The notes below the pieces were generated by a model. The model was not told where the DNA came from. It did not search any database and was given only the letters and a program-made list of their open reading frames with translations. Shown piece by piece: positions 18,213 to 27,694 of a stretch of DNA of 64,000 nt (position 1 is the stretch's first letter; every line of letters begins with the position of its first letter). Source of the stretch: JBKHYJ01 sp046565505 (GTDB lineage: Bacteria; Acidobacteriota; Blastocatellia; UBA7656); NCBI GenBank assembly GCA_046565505.1, contig JBKHYJ010000128.1, forward strand, positions 62,001 through 126,000. Reading direction: 5' to 3'. Made by a program: the position numbers and the translations under genes.

Positions 18213-19211
18213 TCATTTACTCGTGGCCGTGGTGTCCTTTGAAGTTATTACCTTCTCGACCGAATAGATGGTCTTGCCTTGAGATTCAAAATAAGTGCGG
18301 CTCAGCATCTCGCCGATCAAGCCCGACGATATCAATTGCACGCCCGCGAGCACGAGCACGGCGCCCAGCAGCATCAGCGGCCCATGCTGCTCGAATAGGT
18401 CCGTGCCGTACAGCGCCTTCTTCAGTAGCATCCAAAAATTTACGGCCAGCCCTGCCCCCGTGCACAGCAGCCCTATGGGGCCGAAGAAGTGGAGGGGCCG
18501 CGTCACGTACTTGAGCAGAAAGCGTATCGTCAGCAGGTCGAACAATACGCGTATGGTCCGCGACAGCCCGTAATGCGAGTGGCCGCCCGGCCGCTCTATA
18601 TTTCTGATCGGCACTTCGGTCACCGTCGCGCCGTTCCAGGACGCCAGCGCCGGGATGAAGCGGTGCATCTCGCCATAAAGTTTTATCTGCTTGATCGCGT
18701 CCCTGCGGTAAACCTTGAACGTCGTGCCGAAGTCGTGGATGTTGACGCCCGACAGCTTACGCATGAGCCAGTTGGCCGCGCCCGAAGGCGCGCGCCGCAG
18801 CAGGAAATTATCCACGCGCTTCTTGCGCCACCCGCTCACGATGTCGCAGCCCGTCTCGTCGAAGGCCGACAGCAGGGCAGGTATGTCCGCGGGGTCATGC
18901 TGTAGGTCGCCATCCATAGAGATGATCACGTCGCCTTCCGCGTAATCGAAGCCCGCCGCCAGGGCCACCGTCTGCCCGTAATTCCGCTTCAGCCGTATGA
19001 CCACGGCCCGCGCGTCCTGCCGCGCGATCTCCTTCAGCATTTCAAACGTCGCGTCGGTGCTGTGGTCGTCGATGAATATGAACTCGGCGGGCTCGTAGCG
19101 GCCCGTCATCACCTCGGACAAGCGGCCATGAAGTTGGCGCACGCTTTCCTGCTCGTTGTGGAATGGGACAACCACGGAATACTTAGGGCTTTCGATTTCG
19201 TTCATAAACAT
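18213..19211 (-). CDS. Family 2 glycosyltransferase (polyprenyl-phosphate sugar synthase type)
   Basis: 332 aa. GT-A fold at ~10-235 with nucleotide and metal motifs EFIFIDDHSTDATFEML and ISMDGDLQHDP. Two C-terminal membrane helices (~235-265 and ~275-305) follow, the layout of ArnC/GtrB/DPM1-like enzymes that load a sugar on undecaprenyl phosphate at the cytoplasmic face. Its product would suit the GT39 enzyme encoded upstream in the same operon. The stop of the deacetylase gene lies four bases before this ATG; Met3 is an alternative start. Confidence 0.88.
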   Translation of the reverse strand: MFMNEIESPKYSVVVPFHNEQESVRQLHGRLSEVMTGRYEPAEFIFIDDHSTDATFEMLKEIARQDARAVVIRLKRNYGQTVALAAGFDYAEGDVIISMDGDLQHDPADIPALLSAFDETGCDIVSGWRKKRVDNFLLRRAPSGAANWLMRKLSGVNIHDFGTTFKVYRRDAIKQIKLYGEMHRFIPALASWNGATVTEVPIRNIERPGGHSHYGLSRTIRVLFDLLTIRFLLKYVTRPLHFFGPIGLLCTGAGLAVNFWMLLKKALYGTDLFEQHGPLMLLGAVLVLAGVQLISSGLIGEMLSRTYFESQGKTIYSVEKVITSKDTTATSK

Positions 19212-19215
19212 ATGA

Positions 19216-20091
19216 CTACCCCAGGTCGCGATAACTGATCAACTGCACGCCTTCTTCGTCGATGAAGCGCCGGAGGGCCGGGTCCGTCAGCGCCTCAAGC
19301 TCGCGCTCGCGCTCCCGTTTCAACCTCGTGCCCGCGCGCTCTAGCTCCGGGTCGTACACCGCGGGGTGGCACATCAACTCGGTCGTCCCTTGCCTGACCG
19401 ACTTAATCATGCCCCGTATGGCTTCGCCGTCGAGGAGGCCAGTCAGTCTCGCGCCGAAAAAATAATCCGGCGTCCGAAGGCCATACTCGCGCGCGAGCCG
19501 CTTGAACGATATCGCGCGCACAGAGACCGCCGCCGTCATGGCGCACTGCTTCAGGTACGCGGCCCGCCTCGCCCGCGCCGTCGCCCCCGCATGCGCGGGC
19601 GCGAACAGACTCTCGAACGGGTTGCGCACGGCACGTATCCCGAATTCGCGGGCCACGCGCGCGAGCGCCCTCATGACATGCGGGTGCGTGTGAGAGTGCT
19701 TGTGCGAGTCCAGGTGCGTGGGCGCTATCCCCATAGCCACGAGGCGACCGACCTGCGCGCGGAACTCGCTCTCTATGTCGCCGCCACGCACCTGCCCGCG
19801 CGCGAGCCTGATCATCAATTGCGTCAGCGTCGCCGGGAGCATCCCGTCGCCGTCGAGCAGCGAGGCCACCTCGCGCGCCGGCGCGACAGGGCGTCCGCCG
19901 ACCGCCGAGAGGTGACACCCGAGGCCGAGGCCCGCGTTCGCGCGCGCGACTTCGACCGCGTCTTCAAAGGCGTCGCCGTTAGCCATCACGGTCGCGCTCG
20001 TCACTATGCCCGCTTTAAAGGCGCGCGCTATGCCGGCGTTCACCCCGCGCGTGAAGCCGAAATCATCGGCGTTGACGATCAATCTCTTCAT
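19216..20091 (-). CDS. ChbG/HpnK (YdjC)-family carbohydrate deacetylase
   Basis: 291 aa. The family opens with NADDFG (residues 7-12), which supplies metal and catalytic Asp. LGCHLSAVGGRPV follows, and the metal-binding cluster DSHKHSHTHP is intact. Family members remove acetyl groups from N-acetylated sugars, for example chito-oligosaccharides or hopanoid-linked glucosamine. Between a GT39 (13 bases upstream) and a GT2 gene, it most likely deacetylates a lipid-linked amino sugar during envelope modification (inference from context). Confidence 0.87.
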   Translation of the reverse strand: MKRLIVNADDFGFTRGVNAGIARAFKAGIVTSATVMANGDAFEDAVEVARANAGLGLGCHLSAVGGRPVAPAREVASLLDGDGMLPATLTQLMIRLARGQVRGGDIESEFRAQVGRLVAMGIAPTHLDSHKHSHTHPHVMRALARVAREFGIRAVRNPFESLFAPAHAGATARARRAAYLKQCAMTAAVSVRAISFKRLAREYGLRTPDYFFGARLTGLLDGEAIRGMIKSVRQGTTELMCHPAVYDPELERAGTRLKRERERELEALTDPALRRFIDEEGVQLISYRDLG

Positions 20092-20104
20092 GGGGAAACA
20101 GGCG

Positions 20105-21847
20105 TCAGCGCGCGGGCGTGGCGGGAGAGTCTATCCCCTCCGCTCGTCGCCCGGCCACGGCCCAGGGCCCGCCGACCGAATACACCTGCGCGGCGGCCGC
20201 CCCCCCGTACGTGCTCGACTGCACGACAGGGAAATTCTTTTCGATGAAGCTGAAGTTCTCCTGGTTCTCGAAGTAGAGCCGCCCGCGCTGTAACAGCACG
20301 AAATCCGGGCGGCCTTCGCTGAGGCTGAAATTCGGCTGCGATATTATCTCGGAGCGAATGTCCGGCCGGTTGTACCGCTCCAGGTAATACTCGACTACGC
20401 CGGGTATCTCGCTGGCCATCCTCGCGCCGGGCGGGGCGGTTTCCGCTATGTACTTGATGCTCTCCCTCGCGCCGAGGTCATAAAACTCGTCGTGCGGGAA
20501 AAAGTACCCGACGCGCCCCGCGCCGAAGGCGTTAAGGTAGATGCTAGGGTATGGCATGCTGCGGATCATCGTCACGGCGGGGGCGATCACGAACACGGCG
20601 GCCACGGGGATCGCCGCCAGTTGCCCCGCCCTCCACTCGCCGACCGACGCGCGGCGGATCAGGTATGAAAGCATGCGCCATAAGACGACCATCCCGACCG
20701 CCGCCGTCATGTAAACCAGCGGCAAGAGCGACAGCGTGTAGCGCAAGAATTTTCCTCCCGTGATCGCCATCGGGAATAGCCAGAACACGAGCATGACTCG
20801 CAGGAACAGGTGCCCGCGAGAGGCGGGGTACTCGCCGCGGCGGCGGAATATCTCGACGAGGCCGACGACGAACGCCGCGATGATGGGAAGCGGGACCTTC
20901 ACGCAGAGGAAGAGAAAGTATAAGTACCACGGGTTGCCGCCGGGCGTCTGCGCCATGTCGTTGAGGTAGAGGTTGTCCATCACCACGTAGCCGTGGTGCG
21001 TGATCAGGTCCTCGTTGACGTACTTCCAGAGGTAGCGCCAGGTCTGCGGCAGGAACGCGGCGGGGTTGAACAGCGTGAAGGCGAGCACGACCCCCCCGAA
21101 AAACCTCGCCAGTATTCCGCCCGTCAGCGGCCGGTTGTTGCGGCTGTCGTAGCCCACGAGGCTGTAGTAGAGCGCGTTCAGCCCCAGGTAGTGCGGGAAG
21201 TACTTGGAAGCCATCATCAACCCGAACGCGGCCCCCGAAAGACTGTAGAGCCGGTGCTGCCCGGCCACGTCAGAGGCGGGCCGCTCCTTCGCCAGGTTGT
21301 AGAGGTGGAAGCCGCTGAACAGGAAGAATACGAGCAAGGTGTCTTCCTTAACTATGCGGCTGAACCATATCGCGTTGAGCCCGACCGCCCAGAGCAGCGA
21401 CGAGATCACGGCTATCCTGAACCCTAGCAGCGAGCTTGTGAGCAGCAGCAGCGGGATTATCGTCATCGAGCCGACGATCACATTCGGCAGGCGTAGCGCC
21501 GCCTCTTCCGACAGGTGGAGGCCCAGCCTCCCCCCCACCCCGCGGTTCCACGCCGCCGCCGCGTGCACGGACCCGTAGCAGAGCATCTTCATCACCATAG
21601 GGTGCTCCGCGTTCACCGTGAAATCGCCCTGGACGTAGGCCCGCAAGGCGAATATCTTATTCGCCTCATCCTCGGCCAGGCTCGCCGCGCCCAGGTCGTA
21701 AGCGCGGGCGCAAAAGGCTACCGAAATCAGTAGCACCAGGACCAGCGATTTTCTCTGCTCCAGCCAGTCGAACAATCCGGCGCGCGCGTCTATTTCAGGT
21801 CTTTCAAATCTTGTGTAGCTTACTTCCAGATCGTCTACTGTTCGCAT
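20105..21847 (-). CDS. Family 39-like glycosyltransferase (ArnT/PMT type)
   Basis: 580 aa with about a dozen hydrophobic segments. The N-terminal catalytic loop has the paired acidic residues typical of ArnT/PMT enzymes (SLAEDEANKI), and a second acidic loop is near NEDLITHHGYV. Such enzymes use polyprenyl-phosphate sugars on the outer face of the inner membrane to modify lipids or proteins. It is first in a three-gene operon with a deacetylase and a GT2 that could make the donor. The acceptor is unknown. GGAGA lies nine bases before the ATG. Confidence 0.83.
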   Translation of the reverse strand: MRTVDDLEVSYTRFERPEIDARAGLFDWLEQRKSLVLVLLISVAFCARAYDLGAASLAEDEANKIFALRAYVQGDFTVNAEHPMVMKMLCYGSVHAAAAWNRGVGGRLGLHLSEEAALRLPNVIVGSMTIIPLLLLTSSLLGFRIAVISSLLWAVGLNAIWFSRIVKEDTLLVFFLFSGFHLYNLAKERPASDVAGQHRLYSLSGAAFGLMMASKYFPHYLGLNALYYSLVGYDSRNNRPLTGGILARFFGGVVLAFTLFNPAAFLPQTWRYLWKYVNEDLITHHGYVVMDNLYLNDMAQTPGGNPWYLYFLFLCVKVPLPIIAAFVVGLVEIFRRRGEYPASRGHLFLRVMLVFWLFPMAITGGKFLRYTLSLLPLVYMTAAVGMVVLWRMLSYLIRRASVGEWRAGQLAAIPVAAVFVIAPAVTMIRSMPYPSIYLNAFGAGRVGYFFPHDEFYDLGARESIKYIAETAPPGARMASEIPGVVEYYLERYNRPDIRSEIISQPNFSLSEGRPDFVLLQRGRLYFENQENFSFIEKNFPVVQSSTYGGAAAAQVYSVGGPWAVAGRRAEGIDSPATPAR

Positions 21848-22093
21848 CCTCTATTGTCTCCAGCAAAGCTCGAACGATACGTTCCTCTCCAGAATACGAA
21901 AGCTGACCACAGATGAATAAGGGTTTTGTCGGCCGACCGGCGGTCTAAAGGTTTGCAGCCCGGTCGCGGTGATAAAGCAATCAAAGCAAAGCGGATCCTC
22001 CGGTGGAACCTTGGCGAGCACAGAACATTCTAGTGAGCGGCAACTGAAAACTCAAATAAAAAGCGTCCCGGCCGGCGCGCGGCGCGGAGTAAT

Positions 22094-23557
22094 TTACCGT
22101 GTCGTGGCGGCGGTCCTCGCCCTGTCGGCCCTGCGCCTGCGCCCGGCGAACAGAAAGATCGTCGCGCCGATCATGTTCGCCCCGACGATGACCGCGATGA
22201 TCTTGGCCGCGAAGGCGCCCTGGCTCTCCACTTTGACTATGGGGAAGACCGACAGCGCCACGTACAGCAGGGTCATCAGGAAGCCCGAGCCCGCCGCGCC
22301 CTTCAGCCACAGGGGCGCGCGCGCGCCCGCCTGCCTCAGCCCCGCGAGCGGGATCGCGAACATGACGAGGTACGTCAGCGCATAAAATATTCCGCTGGCA
22401 TTCCACAGCAGTTGAAACGCCTCTTGCTCGCCGACGCCTATGAGCCCCGCGAGGCCGATGGCGAGCGTCACCGCGCCGACGAACAGGACGGAATTGACGG
22501 GCGTCCTGTACCTGGGGTGCAGGCGGGTGAACCACTCGGGCAGCAGGTGGTCCCACCCGGCGACCATCGGCAGCCTCGTGTTGCCCGTGAACATCACGCT
22601 CGACTGGGCGATGCGAATCCACAAGAAGGCCAGTATGGCTACCGGCACGATGTAAGAGACTATGCCGAACGAGCGGAAGCCCACGCTCAGGACCTGCGGT
22701 ATGGGGCCTATCAGGTCGATGTCCTCGGGCTTGATTAACGCTATGACGGAGCTGGTCCCGAGTATGAACATCAGCGCGATGATGGGCGCGGCGAGCATTA
22801 CGGACCGCCCGATCGTGCGCACGGGGTCGCGGCATTCGCCCGCATGTATGGCGACGTACTCGAAGCCGCCCAGCGCGCCGAAGCCGAGCTTGCCCAGTAT
22901 GTTCAGGCTGAATAGCGAGACCGTGGGCATGGCGACCGACAGCGGGCGGTACTCCGCGATCTGCCCGCGCGCGAGGTTCAAAACAGGCAGCACGAGCAGC
23001 GTCGCGAATATGGCGAGCATCATCACCGCGCCGGCCTTGTGGACCCACTTGCCCACGCCCAGCCCGAGCGTCGATACGACGACCAGCATGCCAATTATGA
23101 GCGAGCTGACGAGCGAGATGAGCCACTTGCTGCCAGCGACCCAGGCGGCCTGCGGCCCGAGCGCGTAGGCGAGGCTCGTCGCCGCCTGTATCCCTACCTC
23201 TGACGTGTTCAAGATGACGAACAGCCACAGGTTCCAGGCGACCATGAAGCCTAGCAGCTCGTTGAAGCCCAGCTTGGCCCACTGATAGAGGCCGCCTTCG
23301 AGCGGCATCAGCCGGTTGAGGTGGATGACGACGAGGGCCGACGGCAGGTAAAAAAGCAGTATCGCGAACAGCCAGAAGGCGACGTGCGACGGCCCGAGCT
23401 TGCCGGCCGTCCCGACCCACGGCAGCCCGACTATGAACAGTATTTGCGTGAGCGCGAGGTCCGTCAGCCCCAGCTCTTTTTTGAAGTCCGCGCTGCGGGC
23501 CTCTACGCGCTCTTCTTCCAGGTGAAGGTCTGAATCCGCCGGAGTTTTATTTGGCAT
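22094..23557 (-). CDS. APC-family amino acid permease
   Basis: 487 aa with about twelve membrane segments. The first helix carries the unwound glycine motif seen as TQILFIVGLPWVGTAGKLG; FGALGGFEYVAIHAGECRDP matches helix 6 of APC transporters (GFE). It imports or exchanges an amino acid or amine; substrate not identifiable. The ATG starts directly after the stop of the SDR gene, so both are likely co-transcribed. A 479-codon ORF in another minus-strand frame overlaps it and is a GC-driven shadow. Confidence 0.88.
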   Translation of the reverse strand: MPNKTPADSDLHLEEERVEARSADFKKELGLTDLALTQILFIVGLPWVGTAGKLGPSHVAFWLFAILLFYLPSALVVIHLNRLMPLEGGLYQWAKLGFNELLGFMVAWNLWLFVILNTSEVGIQAATSLAYALGPQAAWVAGSKWLISLVSSLIIGMLVVVSTLGLGVGKWVHKAGAVMMLAIFATLLVLPVLNLARGQIAEYRPLSVAMPTVSLFSLNILGKLGFGALGGFEYVAIHAGECRDPVRTIGRSVMLAAPIIALMFILGTSSVIALIKPEDIDLIGPIPQVLSVGFRSFGIVSYIVPVAILAFLWIRIAQSSVMFTGNTRLPMVAGWDHLLPEWFTRLHPRYRTPVNSVLFVGAVTLAIGLAGLIGVGEQEAFQLLWNASGIFYALTYLVMFAIPLAGLRQAGARAPLWLKGAAGSGFLMTLLYVALSVFPIVKVESQGAFAAKIIAVIVGANMIGATIFLFAGRRRRADRARTAATTR

Positions 23558-24463
23558 CTATGCACCGCCCGCCGCATGGGATGTTGATTTCGCCTTCGCG
23601 CTCAGCTTTCGCCTGTCGACGCCCGCCTGGCGGTCCAGTGCGTAATCGAAGACCCGCGCGGGGAGCCACCGCTTCGCCGCTATCGCGAGCCTCGCATGCC
23701 TAGGCGCGGCGTAGCGCGCGCGCGGCCGTTCGAGCGCGAGCGCCTTGACGACCAGCTGCGCGATGTCTTCCGGGCGGCCGGCTATCTTCCTCAGCCGCTT
23801 ATAGCCTTCCGCGAAGCCCTCGAAGAATGGTCTGTAGGGGCTGTCTTGCTCGATCACGGGGCGCGCGATTTCGTTAGCGACGCCCATGAATTCCGTTATG
23901 ATGAAGCCGGGCTCGATGACGACGACCTTAATGCCGAACGGCGCCAGCTCGCCGCGCATCCCGTCGGAAATGGCCTCCAGAGCGTGTTTCGTGGCGTCGT
24001 ATATTGAAGAGAGCGGGCGCGCGACGCGGCCCGCCACGGAGCTTATGTTGACTATTCGCCCGCCGCCCCGCTCGCGCATGATGGGTATGACGAGCTGCGT
24101 TAGCGCGACGAGCGAGAACAGGTTCGTCTCAAAATTCTGCCTGATCGCTTCGATGGGGACCATCTCCACGGGGCCGCGCTGCCCGTAGCCGGCGTTGTTG
24201 ACGAGCGCGTCTATGCGCCCGAACCTGGAGAGGCTCTCGCTCACGACCCGCTCGCGGTCGGCGGCGGAGGTGATGTCGGCCCCGACGGCATGGGCCGCCC
24301 CGCCCGCGCCCTCTATCTCCTGCCTCAGCGCGTCGAGCCGCTCCTTACGCCGCGCCACCAATACGACGCTCGCGCCCTCGCCGGCGAGCATGCGCGCGGT
24401 CGCCTCGCCTATGCCGGCCGACGCGCCCGTCACTAACGCCACCTGCCTGTCGAGCTTACCCAT
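23558..24463 (-). CDS. Short-chain dehydrogenase/reductase
   Basis: 301 aa. Classical SDR: cofactor motif TGASAGIG (residues 13-20), NNAG, catalytic Ser in NISSVAGRV and YDATK with Tyr/Lys. Arg/Lys residues after strand 2 (ARRKERLD) suggest NADP(H). A basic C-terminal extension (~255-301) is longer than usual. Substrate unknown; neighbours act on acyl-CoAs and esters. AAGGAGG precedes the ATG by six bases. Confidence 0.88.
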   Translation of the reverse strand: MGKLDRQVALVTGASAGIGEATARMLAGEGASVVLVARRKERLDALRQEIEGAGGAAHAVGADITSAADRERVVSESLSRFGRIDALVNNAGYGQRGPVEMVPIEAIRQNFETNLFSLVALTQLVIPIMRERGGGRIVNISSVAGRVARPLSSIYDATKHALEAISDGMRGELAPFGIKVVVIEPGFIITEFMGVANEIARPVIEQDSPYRPFFEGFAEGYKRLRKIAGRPEDIAQLVVKALALERPRARYAAPRHARLAIAAKRWLPARVFDYALDRQAGVDRRKLSAKAKSTSHAAGGA

Positions 24464-24585
24464 ATCGCCTCCTTAAAGTGACGAGCGTGGGGCGGCGGGC
24501 GAGAGGGGCCGGCGAGGGCCTGAACCGATGACCCGCGCCCTTCGCCCCTCGGCCGCGCCGCTTTGCGCTCCGCGCTCGCCTCTTC

Positions 24586-25305
24586 TCACAGATAGTCCCG
24601 TATCATCCGCCGCCAGGAAGGCCAGTCATGGATTATGTTCCCGCCCCAATCATCCAGCCTGTGCGGGATGGCCCGCTCGCCGAGCACGCGCGACATATCA
24701 TATGTTCGCTCGCGGCAAATTCCCAGGTCGAGGTCGCTCGTGGCTAAAAAGATTTCCATCCGCCGGATCAAATCCAGAGTGTTGCCCTCGGGCATGCCCG
24801 CCATGTAGGAGAGCGGGCAATTGAAGTAAGCGTCCTCGTCGTAATACCCGTCGAGCAACCGCTGTATCCTGTAAGAGCCGCTTATGCCGACCGTCTTGCG
24901 CACGACCTCCGGGTGTTTGAAGGCTAAGTTGACGGCGAGGTAAGCGCCGAAGCTCACGCCCGCCGTAATCAGGAACGAGTTCGGGTTGCGCGAGCGTATG
25001 AACGGGATGACCTCGTCGAGCACGTAAGACTCCCATACGTTGTGGCGCAAGACGCGCTCGCGCGGGTGTATCCGGTCGTTGTACCAGGACTCAGAGCAGA
25101 AGCTGTCGATCCCGTAGAGCTGTATGTACCCGGCGTCTATCTTGTCGGCGAGCGTGTCGATCATCAAGAAGTCTTTCCACTCGTAGAAGCGGCCCCACGA
25201 GCTGGGCAACACGATGACCGGCGCGCCCGCATGGCCGAAGACCAGCATCTCCATCTCGCGGCCCATGCGCGGGCTCAGCCACTTCACGTAATCTTCGATT
25301 GGCAT
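24586..25305 (-). CDS. Esterase family (COG4947-like alpha/beta hydrolase), copy 1
   Basis: 239 aa from ATG 25305, chosen because it aligns with the start of the neighbouring paralogue; an upstream TTG would add 12 residues. The nucleophile elbow is GVSFG (TAGVSFGAYLAVNL), and the C-terminal HDWPSW supplies the likely catalytic His. Similar enzymes are cytosolic esterases of unknown substrate. The gene at 25428-26159 encodes a clear paralogue with the same layout (YGHYGFP versus FGHAGAP; HDWPTW versus HDWPSW), so the pair arose by tandem duplication. Confidence 0.85.
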   Translation of the reverse strand: MPIEDYVKWLSPRMGREMEMLVFGHAGAPVIVLPSSWGRFYEWKDFLMIDTLADKIDAGYIQLYGIDSFCSESWYNDRIHPRERVLRHNVWESYVLDEVIPFIRSRNPNSFLITAGVSFGAYLAVNLAFKHPEVVRKTVGISGSYRIQRLLDGYYDEDAYFNCPLSYMAGMPEGNTLDLIRRMEIFLATSDLDLGICRERTYDMSRVLGERAIPHRLDDWGGNIIHDWPSWRRMIRDYL

Positions 25306-25427
25306 GGCGTGTAAGCTAACTAGATCGGCGTCTAATTTCAAGCGGATGTCAAACGAGACGCGCCTCCCGGCCGCGCGGGCGTGCGCGACGCCCCTCCGCG
25401 AGCCGACCCGGAATTCATTCGCCAGGT

Positions 25428-26159
25428 CTAGAATTTATTCGCCAGGTAATGCTTCATCATGTCGCGCCATGTGGGCCAATCGTGCGGCATGTCATGCCCC
25501 CAGAGGTCCAGCTCATGCGGGATGTCTTTCTTGTGAAGGATGGACGAGAGCCTGCGGGAAGCGTCCGGGTTTTCGTACGCCCCCTGGCCCGTCACGATGT
25601 AGATATGCCTCTTGTGGCGCAGCAGCGACGTGTTGTGGCCGTCCAGGTTCGGCATGTAATCAACGGGGTTGTTGAAGTAGACGTTCTCGTCGTAGTGGTC
25701 GCCGTCGTAATAGCCGCGTATGTCGTAAGAGCCGCTCATGGCGATCATGCCGTCGAACAGGTCGGGCCGGCGGAACAGTTGATTGGCGCAGTGAAATGCG
25801 CCGAGGCTCGCCCCGGCCGTCATGACCCCGGCCCGGCCCTGGCAGCTATCCCAGATGTAGGGCACCACCTCGCGTGTGACGTATTCATTATATTGCACCT
25901 GCCGCTCGGCCTTATGCCGCGGGTGCAGGTTCCTGTTGAGCCACCCTTCGCGGTTGATGCTGTTGATCGAGAACACTTTCACCTTACCTGATTCGATGAA
26001 CTCCTGTATGGCGTCGATCACGTAGAATCTTTCGTACTCCAGAAAGTCGGCGGCGGCGGTGGGGAACAACAGCAGCGGGAATCCATAATGGCCGTAGGTG
26101 ACTATCTCCATGTCCCTGCCCAGGCTCGGGCTGTGCCACGACTCGATAACTCTTCGCAT
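25428..26159 (-). CDS. Esterase family (COG4947-like alpha/beta hydrolase), copy 2
   Basis: 243 aa from ATG 26159, supported by GGAGAAG four bases upstream; the longer frame back to 26300 is Arg/Pro-rich and unlikely. Nucleophile elbow GASLG (TAGASLGAFHCANQL), probable acid in the region after IYIVTGQGAYENP, and His in HDWPTW. It is paralogous to the next gene downstream. Substrate unknown; the thiolase-fold gene upstream (start 27694) hints at acyl ester or thioester chemistry. Confidence 0.87.
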   Translation of the reverse strand: MRRVIESWHSPSLGRDMEIVTYGHYGFPLLLFPTAAADFLEYERFYVIDAIQEFIESGKVKVFSINSINREGWLNRNLHPRHKAERQVQYNEYVTREVVPYIWDSCQGRAGVMTAGASLGAFHCANQLFRRPDLFDGMIAMSGSYDIRGYYDGDHYDENVYFNNPVDYMPNLDGHNTSLLRHKRHIYIVTGQGAYENPDASRRLSSILHKKDIPHELDLWGHDMPHDWPTWRDMMKHYLANKF

Positions 26160-26275
26160 AAGTCTTCTCCGTTCGTCCCGTGTATCGGGCCGCGCGACCG
26201 CCACGGGAAAAATAACGGGGCGCGGCCGGCGGAGCCTCCCCCGCGGCATGCCCCGCCCGGCCCCGTTAATTCTTC

Positions 26276-27694
26276 TCACCTCACGGGGCGGCACTTCCAA
26301 TAATAATTCGTGAAGCCTTCCGCCTCGTACATGCGCCTGAAGGTCATCTCGACCGCCTGCCCGATCTTCACGTCGTCGGGGTTGCGGTCGGTCATCATCA
26401 AGTAAGCGCGACCGCCGCCTTCAAAGTCAACGACGCTCATGACGGTCGGCGGGTCGGCGTCGGCATTAAGGAAATCCACCGTGAAAGTGAAAAGCGTCGC
26501 CCGCTTGTCGGCGAGCCTGACGCTCTCGAAATTGTCCTTCGACCGGCACCCGATGCAGACGCGCTGGGATGGGTACTGTATCTTGTCGCAATTCAGGCAG
26601 CGCGAGCCTCTTAGCTTGTATATGTCGTCTCGCCTCCGCCAAACCTGTGCGGCCGAGGCAGTCGGCGCCTGGCGGCGCGCGGCTTCCGTCTCGATCAAAT
26701 CGCGGAACCTCGCGTACCGCTCGTAGCTGCCGAGGTCGCCTTTCGAGGCGAGGTGACCTCTCACCCCCCTGCGAGCCTCCGCCTTCGCGGCTTCGATCTC
26801 GCCCGTGACCTCAAACAAGAGCGCGTCGCACCCGGAGCCGTAGCCGACGACCAGCAGTTTTTCGCCCGCGCGCGCGCCTTCGAGGACCGACGACAGCACC
26901 AGCAGCGGCATGGCGGCGCCCGTGTTGCCGACCGAAGAGAAGAGGTGATCGGCGACCTGCTCGGCTTTCAGGCCCAGCGCCTTCGCGACCGCCGCCAGCG
27001 AGCCCTGGTCGGGCGCGTAGAAGATCGCCTTCGAGACCTCTGACGGGCCGACGGCGGCGCGCTCGAAGAGTTCGCCGACCGCCTGGCGCACGACCCGCTG
27101 GTAGCCTTGCGTGACGGCGAAGCGTTCTTCCCACCCCGTGACGAAGCGGTCGTCGCCCTTGCGCCAGGTGTCTGTTATCTCGTCAACGGTCGAATGGGCC
27201 GCGATGAGGTTTGCGATGACCCGGTCGCGCCCCACCCCTATGGCAGAGGCCGCGTCGCCGAACAGGCGTTCGTTGGCAGAGCGGGGGGCGGCGAGCCGCG
27301 TGTCGGCCGCGGCTATGATGACGTTCGAGGCCGAGCCCGCCTCGACGCTGTCGAGCGCCGCGCGAATGGCTGTGGTGGACGATCTCAGGGAGTTCGTGTG
27401 GTCGGCGGTCCTCACGTCGTGCCGCAGGTCCGCGGCCGTGGCGACGAGCGCGGAAGCCTGCTTCTCGCCGTAAGGCGAAGTGGTCGAGGCGAACATGAGT
27501 CCGTCCACTTCGCGCCCGTCGCGCCCTGCCAGGAGGTCGCGCACGGCCTCGACCGCCAGGGTGATCGAGTCTTCGTCCACGCTGGCGACGGCGCGTTCCC
27601 CCTCGCCGGCGCGGCCGCCCCAGGCCCTGGCGATCTCTTTGTGCGCGAGTCGGTAGAAAGGTATGTAAGCGCCGAACGATGTTATGCCTGTCAT
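26276..27694 (-). CDS. Thiolase-fold (HMG-CoA synthase-like) protein fused to zinc ribbon/OB domain
   Basis: 472 aa. Residues 1-~330 have the ketoacyl-synthase/HMG-CoA synthase fold (ITSFGAYIPFYRL, LFGDAASAIGVG, SSVGNTGAAMPLLVLSSVL). Where the nucleophile Cys is expected the sequence reads HTNSLRSSTTAIRAAL, with no Cys. Residues ~345-472 are a DUF35-type rubredoxin-like zinc ribbon (CLNC and CIGC) plus OB fold (TFTVDFLNADADPPTVMSVVDFEGGG). Archaeal HMG-CoA synthase works with a separate DUF35 partner; here both parts are in one chain. It may be an acyl-CoA-binding or acyl-transfer protein rather than a true HMG-CoA synthase. GGAGAAAATC precedes the ATG. Confidence 0.8.
   Translation of the reverse strand: MTGITSFGAYIPFYRLAHKEIARAWGGRAGEGERAVASVDEDSITLAVEAVRDLLAGRDGREVDGLMFASTTSPYGEKQASALVATAADLRHDVRTADHTNSLRSSTTAIRAALDSVEAGSASNVIIAAADTRLAAPRSANERLFGDAASAIGVGRDRVIANLIAAHSTVDEITDTWRKGDDRFVTGWEERFAVTQGYQRVVRQAVGELFERAAVGPSEVSKAIFYAPDQGSLAAVAKALGLKAEQVADHLFSSVGNTGAAMPLLVLSSVLEGARAGEKLLVVGYGSGCDALLFEVTGEIEAAKAEARRGVRGHLASKGDLGSYERYARFRDLIETEAARRQAPTASAAQVWRRRDDIYKLRGSRCLNCDKIQYPSQRVCIGCRSKDNFESVRLADKRATLFTFTVDFLNADADPPTVMSVVDFEGGGRAYLMMTDRNPDDVKIGQAVEMTFRRMYEAEGFTNYYWKCRPVR

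Noticed and set aside
21981..23420. 479-codon minus-strand ORF overlapping the APC permease
   Set aside because: Arg/Ala/Gly-rich translation with no motif; the permease frame has clear family sequence. GC-driven shadow.
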